35,899 nucleotides of DNA, from positions 1 through 35,899 of the forward strand of contig JAADIM010000115.1 of the NCBI GenBank assembly GCA_013151345.1, given 5' to 3'. Every line of letters starts with the position of its first letter. Within the stretch, counting starts at the first letter, position 1. The stretch is from Gammaproteobacteria bacterium. Its GTDB lineage: Bacteria > Pseudomonadota > Gammaproteobacteria > SG8-11. This document shows, piece by piece, positions 11,301 to 18,618 of the stretch. Under the pieces are notes generated by a model. It did no database searches. It was not told the origin of the DNA and saw nothing but the letters and a program-made list of their open reading frames with translations. Made by a program: the position numbers and the translations under genes.

Positions 11301-11669
11301 GGCATCGCCGCTACGGACGGCAGTGACCACGACCTTAGCAGCGGTACTGCCATTATTAACAGCGGCACCGAAGTTGAAGTGAGCTTTACTACTGTCAATG
11401 ACGGCGCGGGTGAAGGGTCGGAAAATGTCGTGCTAACTATGGGTACACCGACTAATGCGGTAATTGGTTCTAAATTTAGCCATAATATCGATATTATAGA
11501 GGGCAATGTTGCACCCATAATCAGCCTGAGTGCTGATCAGGCTGCGGTTGAAACACTTATTGTGACGCTGGGGAATGGATCAGTGAGTGTTATCAGTAGC
11601 GTGTTTGATCCGAACACGGGTGATACTCAGGGCTACGATTGGAGTGCAACCGACAACGCCATTGATTGA
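5379..11669 (+). CDS. giant secreted protein: signal peptide, DUF4347, cadherin/VCBS-like and Calx-beta repeats, TSP3 and HYR-like regions (truncated by frameshift)
   Basis: 2096 aa; IVFIDAAVIDYQTLV...HIIAHGE...LLVHSCNTGRGAAGRNFVEELAMVTGADVAASDD (DUF4347); repeated AEDGGTS/AENGGTST...YTGTGTITTDY...ETIIVDI (Calx-beta); DTDDDNDGIPDVWE (TSP3-like). Confidence 0.85.
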   Translation: MKNRFHSQHDGHSLLHRTAFASAIALALSPVATSHASILALSKPDVFTPETFALAVPMVALPMASIAAPLIVKAPLTVKQPHTGELQILTGGSQIVFIDAAVIDYQTLVNGLAPGAEVYLLDNQHDGVRQMAKILGRYRNVQAVHIIAHGEEASVQLGSVTFDTNTLSNNYQSEMNTIRQALAEDSDLLVHSCNTGRGAAGRNFVEELAMVTGADVAASDDLTGSTAQGADWELEISSGSIETGSPFSAAALRDFSDVLALPADNTIFDFSSFSGSGSNTLTNTYFNVTADDSTGAKPLTIYAASVAYINSATTNVTGAFFNVVADGVDVGTFQLTTVVMGDYSAAANFSGFYIKGYMSGGGTVLSTTKNGTDGVQDTFTFSGADMSNFVGVNLTSFKVFFNEDDASAIPVTDAEFRSFTTTGAAAPAPANTAPTITGTPVSVTVTEDVATDVNLSAVTFADVDGDTLTVTLTANAGTIASAGGNGVFGGVTIASSGTSAMTLAGTAANINTFLDTTTNIKYTSAANDTTSRNIAVKANDATVDSSISNITVNITAIGDTPSVTNASTDEDVQSTSGLVVTRNAADSTEVTDFKITSITGGSLFQNDGSTPITNNAFITFAQANAGLKFTPTANSSSNGSFNIQAGTDGIGGGLSAGSATATITVNAVNDDPSNGGTLPTDVIVTEDVAGNFDISGVTLVDLDAGVSNVLVTLTASAGILAATTGGSVTVGGSGTSTLTLTGTVANIDTFLNTASNIQYTGATDVNGNNAATVAVKINDGGNTGSGGGTDIALGTVNMDITAANDAPTNIALSATSINQSATGAAANVGNLTSTDIDDASFTYTLAASGTAANGLCGAGNDASNANFQITTASFETGGTLTPGSYKACIQTNDGDTTFEKTFTITVNDDAAPTISSVSIPNNAHKVGDTVTATITVASDTEDYTAGGSIAGTVAGYTLGALSKTNNTTYTATFTITDGGADVAAASSVPVNVTLTDNAANSSAAFTTAISQASDAIYANIPDVDLTASTNTLAEDGGTSMLTGTLSGSLNNQWPVDVTVNLAYTGTGTITTDYTGAAAITVTSGNSSGTTLITSLADTLFDAAVAETIIVDIDSLSVGNEGVTNQQTLSITDAETAPTTILSVGNASVAENGGTSTISATLNNATYANVTVNLTYSGSATPGGTDYNTPSSSIIILAGATSGNAVTGITSVDDVLGEGNETIIIDVASVIGGSASENGTQQQTVTITDDEDTTAPIISAVSIANNAHKVGDTVTATITVVSDTEDYTAGGSIAGTIDGYALGALSKINNTTYTATFTITDGGADVAAASSVPVNVTLTDNAANSSAAFTTGISQASDAIYANIPDVNLIASTNTLAEDGGTSTLTGTLSGSLNNQWPVDVTVNLAYTGTGTIATDYTGAASIIVVSGSSSNTTVITSLADTLFDAAVAETIIVDIDSLSVGNEGVTNQQILSITDAETAPTATLSVGNASVAENGGTSTITATLDNATYANVTVNLMYSGTATAAGVDYNTPSASITILAGATSGSVVTGITSVNDILIEGNETIIIDVASVTGGSATENVVQQKTVNIIDDDAPSVSLSVSAAAIAEAAGTSTITATLNKVTFADVTVTLGYTGTATSVTDYTKFNTITILTGQTTGTAVLTAVQDALVEVDETIIVDITGVAGGAAVESGVQQQTVTITDNKAPVNTVLPVISGNGLVGVTLSTNAGTWTDAENNTLSFTYQWKAAAIDIAGATTNSYTVTNAELGAVITAVVTANDGINTAVSVTSNATAAIDSDFDNDGTGDSTDTDDDNDGIPDVWETANGLNPLDASDASGDLDGDGVSNLDEFLASTDPTVDDNPPVITPPADITLDAVGLFTPVDIGVASANDALDGALTPVSDAPSHFSPGINTVTWSATDAAGNTGSATQTVNVNPMADFAKDQLTSEGSTVTFRVILNGDAVSYPVSVPYTVSGIAATDGSDHDLSSGTAIINSGTEVEVSFTTVNDGAGEGSENVVLTMGTPTNAVIGSKFSHNIDIIEGNVAPIISLSADQAAVETLIVTLGNGSVSVISSVFDPNTGDTQGYDWSATDNAID
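8109..10157 (+). repeat. about 1029-bp tandem intragenic duplication (unit 1 8109-9137; unit 2 9138-about 10157)
   Basis: CAACGCGCAT(AAAGTCGGTGATA) at 8141 and 9170, offset exactly 1029 bp (343 codons); protein units near identical (NNAHKVGDTVTATITV.SDTEDYTAGGSIAGT...). Confidence 0.9.
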
Positions 11670-12567
11670 TACTGATGCTGTCGACAACACCTTCACCTTT
11701 GATCCTTCGGGGCTAAGTCCCGGGTTCTATGCTTTGCGCTTAACGGTTAACGATGGCAGCGCAACGGACGAGGCAGAAATAACGCTTAATATTTTGAACA
11801 CTGCTCCCGTGCTGACTACCGCTGACAGTGATGGTGACGGCACCGATGATCAGACAGAAGGTTATGGTGACAGCGATGGTGACGGCATCCCGGAATATCT
11901 CGATGCCATCAGTAGCACCAATGTATTACAGAGTGAAACGGGGCAGAGCATGCGTTATCTACTTGAAACCGAAGCAGGCCTAAGCTTAAACCTGGGTAAT
12001 ATTGCCTTCCAGGCTGGCAATGGACAGTCTGAGGTGAGCATGACAGATATCACCAACGCGGGCAGCACCAATGATGACCCCCTTTATGAATATCTTGGCG
12101 GTCTGTTTGACTTCACTATCTCTGAACTACCGGTAGCTGGTCAGTCGGTTAATGTCGTGCTGCCACAGCTTACACAAGTACCAGAAAATGCAGTCTACCG
12201 AACGCTGTTGGTGGGTGGCTGGCAAGATTTTGCATTAGATGCCAACAATGTAATTGCTTCTGCACCGGGTGAAGAGGGATACTGTCCGCTACCGGGTGAT
12301 GTGGCCTACCAAAGCGGTCTCACCGAGGGGCACTGGTGTGTGCAATTAACTATTGAAGATGGCGGTGCCAACGACGCCGACAGTACTGCAAATAATAGCG
12401 TGGCTGATTCCGGAGGTGTAACACAGGCATTGTCTGTCAGAAAACATGGAGATGGCTGGTTTGGTATTGGCAGTTTTAATCCATTGTTGCTAATTTTATT
12501 CGGATTGTTTGGGTTTCACCGCGTTCTCTTTGGCAATCGCAAGAAGAAAAAGCGTCAACATCGGTAG
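11587..12567 (+). pseudogene. C-terminal part of the giant protein in the +1 frame: choice-of-anchor U-like domain plus GlyGly-CTERM-like sorting tail
   Basis: Frame +1 relative to the ORF starting at 5379; AVYRTLLVGGWQDFALDANNVIASAPGEEGYCPLPGDVAYQSGLTEGHWCVQLTIEDGGANDADSTANNSVADSGGV then GWFGIGSFNPLLLILFGLFGFHRVLFGNRKKKKRQHR (TM plus basic tail). Confidence 0.75.
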
Positions 12568-12647
12568 CAATCTCAGCTCGCTTTGACTTAAACAGTCAAT
12601 ATGAAACCCCTTCTATCATTTGCGGGTAATAGAAAGGTGGTGTGGGG

Positions 12648-12670
12648 AAGGCCAGAGAAAAACTGGCCTT
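12648..12670 (+). terminator. stem-loop downstream of the giant gene
   Basis: AAGGCCAG agaaaaa CTGGCCTT perfect 8-bp stem. Confidence 0.45.
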
Positions 12671-13151
12671 TGCCCGATTATGTGTGCCTGAATTCCGTGC
12701 CACATTTCTGAATTTAGGGGTATTTACAGGTCTTGTAAAATGTAGAGTAGGGGACACTGTGATCTTAACCCGATTTCACGCACACTCAGTTAAGCAACAA
12801 AGCGTTCTTAAAAATTTACCAGTGATTGGTAATCAATGTAAGAATGCTTTCGTTGACGATTGTAAAATATTTCTATGTAATTACTACTTATTATTTTCTT
12901 CCAGAATAGTATTGGTAACGCGGCCAGTAATAAAATTACGGCTGGAGGTGTATTGGCGCAGCTGATAAGGTTCCATCATTTACCACCAAATGATCTGTAA
13001 AGGTTGTACTCGGACTAGAGAATTCAAGCCGATGATCTAGCTCATTACCAGTGAAACTTGTAGAAAATGGAGTGATTGTACCTGGGGGAATTGAACACGG
13101 TTTCGATAGAAACACCATTAATGGTGAGGTCTACGAACTCAGTGGGAACGT

Positions 13152-13381
13152 TAATCCTAAATAAATCAGTTGAAGCTTCCGCTCCTGCTCACGCCCCTTG
13201 CCTACGTCCTGTAGGCAAATCGTAGCAAGGGTGCCTAAGGTGCTGAAGATAGCGTGTTTTTCCATTTTTTAAGGCGATCGCGTAGTTACTCTACGGGTGA
13301 GTCTTAAAAAATGGAAAAAAAACGCGTTAGATTCAGTGCGTTAGGCGTCCGCAGTAGATTCAACTGATTTATTTAGGTTAA
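13152..13381. repeat. long-palindrome repeat element, copy 1
   Basis: Terminal IR CCTAAATAAATCAGTTGA / TCAACTGATTTATTTAGG; nested stem TTTTTCCATTTTTTAAG / CTTAAAAAATGGAAAAA around GGCGATCGCGTAGTTACTCTACGGGTGAG; shared core with copy 2. Confidence 0.85.
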
Positions 13382-13606
13382 TCTCTCCGTCAGAGAATAC
13401 GTTAAAATCAAGTTGCCAGGTTTGATTAGTCGGAAGAACTACGGTTCCTTCTTTTTGGAAAAGTTGGCGATTTCTAAATGACTAGGCAAAAATAAGTATA
13501 TTGAGGATTCAAAATAGTTGAGGGCACCGATAACTTAACGGAATTGCTGATTAAGTGATTAAGTTACCAGTGTATCTGCTTGCGTAAATAACGCTTTTTA
13601 CTTCAA

Positions 13607-15460
13607 CTATCTAAACCTGTCTTTCAATTTATCCTTAAGTTTGTCTTTGCTTTTATCTTTTACTGCCTGGCCTTTTTCATTTTTCAACGAATCTATTTTT
13701 GTTTCAATCGATTTGATATTTTCCTCGGCACTCTTTTGCTTGGAATCCATGTTTTGCTGAATTCCGTTAAATTTTTCTAGTTGTGACTCCAGTTTTGCGG
13801 TCAGGCCTTTTGTTTTTTGCTCCACTTTATCCTTGAGCTCGTTTTCAAATGCCTGTGCTTTTTGTTTGAATTGTTCGCCCATGGCGTCTTTAACCACATC
13901 ATCCAGATTTGACGAGATATCAATATCTTGGTCTTTTATTGTTCCTTGCAAGTTAGCCTTTACATCAAAGGTTTTGACGTTCTTTAGGGCGTCGCCGATT
14001 ATCTTGGTGAGCTTGCTGGTATTTTTGTCCGAGGGCGTATCCAAAGACGTGTCCAAAGACATAACAAAGTTTGCTGACTTTACTTGTGACGCTAGATTTG
14101 CATTTAGGTTACCCTGTTTTAGTTCACCGCTTAACACAATGTCTGCTATTGCGCTATCGAGGGAAAGAGGAAATGATTGGCTTCGCGAGACAGTAAAGTG
14201 ACTGACTTTGTAGCCAGTCAGGTCTAAATTTACTGTATCAATTGAATCGTCGGGTTTTATATGATTAAAATTACCGGAGAATTTTAATTTGCTGATGTTA
14301 TCCATTTTGTCCGCGTCAAACAGAAAAGTGAGCGGGCGTCCTAGTATCTGCTGATCTGACGTGATGTCTTTTACTTCGCCGTTCATATTACCTGATTCCA
14401 GTTCTAACGAAACGCGTGTGGATTTGATTAAAAAATCAGGCAGTGGGTTGTGCTCTTTAAATTTAATATCGATGCCTTTGTGGCGCGGCACTTGTACTTC
14501 TTCACTTTGTTCTGATGTCGTGGTCTTCAACAATACGGGAGCTAATTTTTCGTACCAATCCATTGCGACACCGCTCCAATGCGTCACCGTTTCGCCGAAC
14601 AATAAACGACTGATGTTGGATAAACCGGATGACGATGGAGAATATTTTTGCATCAGACGTGCGATATCTTTTGAGGGTGCTTGTGATATGGCCTGAATAT
14701 CGTTTTTCATGAGACTGACGTCTTGACGCAATTCCTTGCCTGCACTGGTTAATTGGCCGAGGTCTGATTGTATGTTTTTCTTTATTGTATTTAATTCATC
14801 AACGGCATTGGACAGGGCTTCCAGGTCTTTTAGCTTGTTACCTGTTTTTACTGGCGTGATAGATTTTAACTTCTCTGCATAAGCATCGAATGTGGCCTTG
14901 TCCGGCAGTTCGGGTATTTTTTTATCCCATTTTTGTTTTGAGTTATCCATATTAATCTGGGCTTCTTCAACCATTTTCTCTGATTCAAGTGTTTCTTTGG
15001 CCAGGATGTCTTTTACATCGGGCATCTCGACGGCGGGCATGGAAAAATCGAATAATTCGTTTGTGTCCGAACCGGGCTCTTCAACCGGTTTTTCAGCAAT
15101 TTTGCCGGAGGTGGTGCGCTTGGTGTTTAGTCTGACTTTTTCTACATTCATCTCATCAACGATGACTTTCAGTCTTAATAGCTCTAGTGCGTGCATATGC
15201 AGCTTGATACGGCCTATCTGTACTGCATTGACCATCGGCTCTTCAGGGTTGGTTACTTGTAAGTTGTGTAATTCAACGCCGAGCGGTGACGCCGTTAGGT
15301 CGGCACGATCAAGTTCCACTTTGGCACCAACCATCTCGGTACCTGTGTGCTCAATGGCTGCTTTTAATAAAGTCTCGGCGAAAAAATAAAATCCACCCGT
15401 AAGCGCAACAGTAAACAATAAAAAAGCAAGGAGTCCGGGCCAGCGTATCCAGTTTTTCAT
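13607..15460 (-). CDS. TIGR03545 family protein (AsmA-like)
   Basis: 617 aa, N-terminal TM, LDRADLTASPLGVELHNLQVTNPEEPMVNAVQIGRIKLHM; paired with a TIGR03546-type gene. Confidence 0.8.
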   Translation of the reverse strand: MKNWIRWPGLLAFLLFTVALTGGFYFFAETLLKAAIEHTGTEMVGAKVELDRADLTASPLGVELHNLQVTNPEEPMVNAVQIGRIKLHMHALELLRLKVIVDEMNVEKVRLNTKRTTSGKIAEKPVEEPGSDTNELFDFSMPAVEMPDVKDILAKETLESEKMVEEAQINMDNSKQKWDKKIPELPDKATFDAYAEKLKSITPVKTGNKLKDLEALSNAVDELNTIKKNIQSDLGQLTSAGKELRQDVSLMKNDIQAISQAPSKDIARLMQKYSPSSSGLSNISRLLFGETVTHWSGVAMDWYEKLAPVLLKTTTSEQSEEVQVPRHKGIDIKFKEHNPLPDFLIKSTRVSLELESGNMNGEVKDITSDQQILGRPLTFLFDADKMDNISKLKFSGNFNHIKPDDSIDTVNLDLTGYKVSHFTVSRSQSFPLSLDSAIADIVLSGELKQGNLNANLASQVKSANFVMSLDTSLDTPSDKNTSKLTKIIGDALKNVKTFDVKANLQGTIKDQDIDISSNLDDVVKDAMGEQFKQKAQAFENELKDKVEQKTKGLTAKLESQLEKFNGIQQNMDSKQKSAEENIKSIETKIDSLKNEKGQAVKDKSKDKLKDKLKDRFR

Positions 15461-15975
15461 CAGCTGCCCGCCCCCGTTAGGGATCTATAAACAGTGATCA
15501 GTTTCGAGCCTTTAATAATCTGCACAATTCGAATCTTGTTTACCCACTGTAGTAGTGAAGTTCGATACTTGGCGATTAAATAATTAGTGATCAAGACAAC
15601 GGGAATGAATAACACAAGGGAGACGAGTAAACTTCCCATGACGATCGTATTATTGAAGCGTTCCAGACGCCAGACAGTTGAATTGTACAAACTGACCCAG
15701 AGTTGGTTCATCGATTCGCTATTTAGTACACGCTGGCCAAATTCATGGAACAGCGGATCAAGCAAATAACCAATACCCGAAAACAAGGCAAAACCGAGGA
15801 TAAAAGTCGCAAGGTTGACCCTGATTACCAGCACTAACAAAATGACCAACAAGTTATGTAAACTGAATAAGGGTGTAAAACCGACAATCATAGCAAACGC
15901 CAAAGCTAGACTGATTTGAGTAGGCCGAGTTTCGGAATTGAGTACTTTAAGAAATGTTGCCAACGTATTGAGCAT
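15460..15975 (-). CDS. TIGR03546 family membrane protein (DUF2062-like)
   Basis: 171 aa; FLKVLNSETRPTQISLALAFAMIVGFTPLFSLHNLLVILLVLVIRVNLATFILGFALFSGIGYLLDPLFHEFG. Confidence 0.85.
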   Translation of the reverse strand: MLNTLATFLKVLNSETRPTQISLALAFAMIVGFTPLFSLHNLLVILLVLVIRVNLATFILGFALFSGIGYLLDPLFHEFGQRVLNSESMNQLWVSLYNSTVWRLERFNNTIVMGSLLVSLVLFIPVVLITNYLIAKYRTSLLQWVNKIRIVQIIKGSKLITVYRSLTGAGS

Positions 15976-16327
15976 TTACTTACCTACTGTGGTGGATTGG
16001 TTAGTCTTATTTTTCATCGCTATTATTTCAGGAAATCGCAAGAATTCAATCAGTTTTATTACAAAAATAATTAAATCTCCTCAGCCAGCAATGAGATCAG
16101 ACTTACATTGCCTTGATTGCAGTAGTACTGAACGAAGCCGTTAGTATATTAGAGGTAAAGCGAGTTAAATAATTTAACCCGTCTGCAGTGCAATGTATTT
16201 GGCACAGCAAATGACAGGTGTTGCATTTTAGGTCAGAATATAACATCTTTTAAGAATGTAGGGACTCTGAACTAGTTCTTTTTGTTTGTGTTTTAAAGTA
16301 GTGAGTATGGGGATTGAACTAGTCATC

Positions 16328-17914
16328 CTAGTCTTCCATGCATGTTTTACAATATACTGTTCCTAGGCGCACGTGATAACGCACTTTCTCGCCCACTGAT
16401 ACCTCATTATGACAGTTATCACATAAGGTGCCATATGAAAGTATAAGTTCGTCAAAGCCTTCGACCGGGTACGATATGCCTTCGATTATTTTATTCCATG
16501 GTTTTGATTTTACAATTTGCTTTCGGTAGATCTCTTCTGCAGCACGCCATCTTTTAACAAGAAATTCGGCTAACCCGTGATTTCGTAAACACGATGCCAT
16601 TAGTTCTTCGCGATAATCAAATAATTCATCCGAGATCACCATCCAGTGATGGGCATTTCGTGGACGGTCGCCAAAATAAACTTTTTCGCCAGTAAATACT
16701 TGGCGCAGAAAATTGTATTGTTTTTCTATAGCGCGCCGTTCAGTGACACCATCAAAAAACGAAGCAAGTCGCGGGTCTTTAAAAACCTGCTGATAGAAAT
16801 CAGCCAATATTTTCGTCAAAAGCGCACCTTTCTGCAAGGCATCCCATATTTCCGGATCTGGGTCTGGATAAAAGCGGGCCTCCTCGATGTGTTCCATAGT
16901 GCTGGGCATCACTGCTGATGGCTCTTCGCTGTCAGGTGCAGGTAAGTATGGATCAATATGAATTTCATCGTTAGAAGCTCCAGTGGCCAATGCTGTTTTT
17001 TCTGCTGCGTATACCATGGCAGGAATACCGCAAAGGTAAACGCGCCATCCTTCGAGTGTTGGATGTTGGGAAAATGCAATATTGTCTGCCCGACCCGCTG
17101 TATATTCTGTTATATGAGAATTTCCTGACAGACAGGGCGTGTAGAAAAAATTAGAATATTGTTTGCTCAATTCTCGAAGAGTATCTTGTAAATAAAGCCC
17201 ATTAACGAAGCGACTACCATGATAAAGTTGTATGGTGCCGGTATGTCCGTTCTGCAATGCATCGTTGATGATTCCTATCAATGGTGCTAATCCAGTGCCA
17301 GTGCCGATTAACAACAGATTTTGAGCTAATTTATTTGGATAATAATAACAAAATCCTCGTGGTCCTTGAATCTCCACCTCGTCGTTAGCCTTCAGTTCGT
17401 CAAATATCCAATTACTCATTGTCCCGTTGGGTATGCGTTTAACATGAAATTCCAAAAAGTAGTCTTTGCTCGGTACACTTACAAGTGAATAACTGCGACT
17501 AACGCCATCGGGGCGCTTCAGGTTAATAAATTGGCCAGCGTGATAGTATAGCGATGTTGCCGGCTCCAATAGAAGACGAACAATATCGGGCGCCAATATT
17601 TCTTTAGCATAAACTATCGCCGGGCTAAACATTGTCAAGCTGAATAGGTCTGCCTCTCTGGGTAGTGCGATCGCCATATCCTCTTGTGGCAGACATTTAC
17701 ACGCGAGAAAGTACCCCCGTTTTCTCAAAGAATCTTTTAGTCCTCTTTGTGCTTTCTCTGGAATAATACCTTTTTCACTGCGCAATAAACAGGTGTGACA
17801 GATTCCGCTACGGCATGAAAATGCGGTATCCACACCATGCCGTTGAAGTGTCTCTAACACTGTTTCTGTGTCACGACAATCATAGTCGGTATTATTGAAA
17901 ATAAGTTTTGGCAT
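16328..17914 (-). CDS. fusion: 2Fe-2S ferredoxin, FNR-type FAD/NAD(P) reductase, truncated haemoglobin-like domain, C-terminal CxxC-x20-CxxC motif
   Basis: CRSGICHTC...C (plant-type ferredoxin); RSYSLVSVPSKD and LLIGTGTGLAPLIGII (FNR); FKDPRLASFFDG...YFGDRPRNAHHWMVISDELFDYREEL (trHb-like with proximal His); CDNCHNEVSVGEKVRYHVRLGTVYCKTC. Confidence 0.85.
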   Translation of the reverse strand: MPKLIFNNTDYDCRDTETVLETLQRHGVDTAFSCRSGICHTCLLRSEKGIIPEKAQRGLKDSLRKRGYFLACKCLPQEDMAIALPREADLFSLTMFSPAIVYAKEILAPDIVRLLLEPATSLYYHAGQFINLKRPDGVSRSYSLVSVPSKDYFLEFHVKRIPNGTMSNWIFDELKANDEVEIQGPRGFCYYYPNKLAQNLLLIGTGTGLAPLIGIINDALQNGHTGTIQLYHGSRFVNGLYLQDTLRELSKQYSNFFYTPCLSGNSHITEYTAGRADNIAFSQHPTLEGWRVYLCGIPAMVYAAEKTALATGASNDEIHIDPYLPAPDSEEPSAVMPSTMEHIEEARFYPDPDPEIWDALQKGALLTKILADFYQQVFKDPRLASFFDGVTERRAIEKQYNFLRQVFTGEKVYFGDRPRNAHHWMVISDELFDYREELMASCLRNHGLAEFLVKRWRAAEEIYRKQIVKSKPWNKIIEGISYPVEGFDELILSYGTLCDNCHNEVSVGEKVRYHVRLGTVYCKTCMED

Positions 17915-17938
17915 ACCTGTTACTTAACTAATTTATTG

Positions 17939-17990
17939 ATAGAGCTATGTTATAGAGCTATGTTATAGGGCTATGTGATAGGATTATGTG
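17939..17990. repeat. four tandem 13-bp repeats upstream of the ferredoxin-FNR-globin gene
   Basis: ATAGAGCTATGTT x2, ATAGGGCTATGTG, ATAGGATTATGTG, contiguous. Confidence 0.85.
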
Positions 17991-18217
17991 TTTACGCATT
18001 ACATAGATCGCTTATTACACGGCTTGATTCGAGATACGGCGTTCGCCATTGCCAGTGATACTTATATTATCGTTATATCCTGGGAAATATTTAGAGTTGA
18101 GTTGTTCAGTGTAATGCAATGGCGGGAGAATTTTAAAAAAACCAAAATTAGCCCTTATTGACAAGCCCTAAATAGGGTTGAATATATATTTGAATTAGTG
18201 AAATAAGGGGCAGATGT

Positions 18218-18595
18218 TTATTTTTTCAGTAATGGAATTTTTATGTAATTTTCTTTTGGGATAAACGCCTTTGCGGCTACCTTGGCTGTTTCCGCGATAT
18301 TTATAAATTCATTATGCAACACTACCTGAAGCAGGAAATCCGAGTTACATTCATACTCTCGACATGTTTGTGGCCTTTTTTCCCAGATATTACACGAGCC
18401 TGAATCACGATTCATATGAATACAAATGCCATCAGGATCTTTATCTACAAACCCTTTAGGCGTTGAGCCATCCAAAGTCTTCTCCATTTCTTCGGGGCGA
18501 AGCCGGACTAACAAGCGGCAGCAAAATGTTTGACAGCCCAGGCGCTTGCCTTCCTCGCAATCGATACAGGTTTTGTCTTGTTTCTGAATATCCAT
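18218..18595 (-). CDS. YkgJ family cysteine cluster protein
   Basis: 125 aa; CIDCEEGKRLGCQTFCCRLLVRLRPEE...CIHMNRDSGSCNIWEKRPQTCREYEC. Confidence 0.8.
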   Translation of the reverse strand: MDIQKQDKTCIDCEEGKRLGCQTFCCRLLVRLRPEEMEKTLDGSTPKGFVDKDPDGICIHMNRDSGSCNIWEKRPQTCREYECNSDFLLQVVLHNEFINIAETAKVAAKAFIPKENYIKIPLLKK

Positions 18596-18618
18596 AGTAA
18601 ATATTACGGTGATTGAGT

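Noticed and set aside
13270-13285. HIP1-like octamer GCGATCGC as a cyanobacterial signature
   Set aside because: Occurs only inside the two palindrome copies as part of the conserved apex; gene content is proteobacterial.
18162-18180. CAAGCCCTAAATAGGGTTG near-palindrome downstream of the YkgJ gene
   Set aside because: Short stem without a T tract; could be a weak terminator but unsupported.
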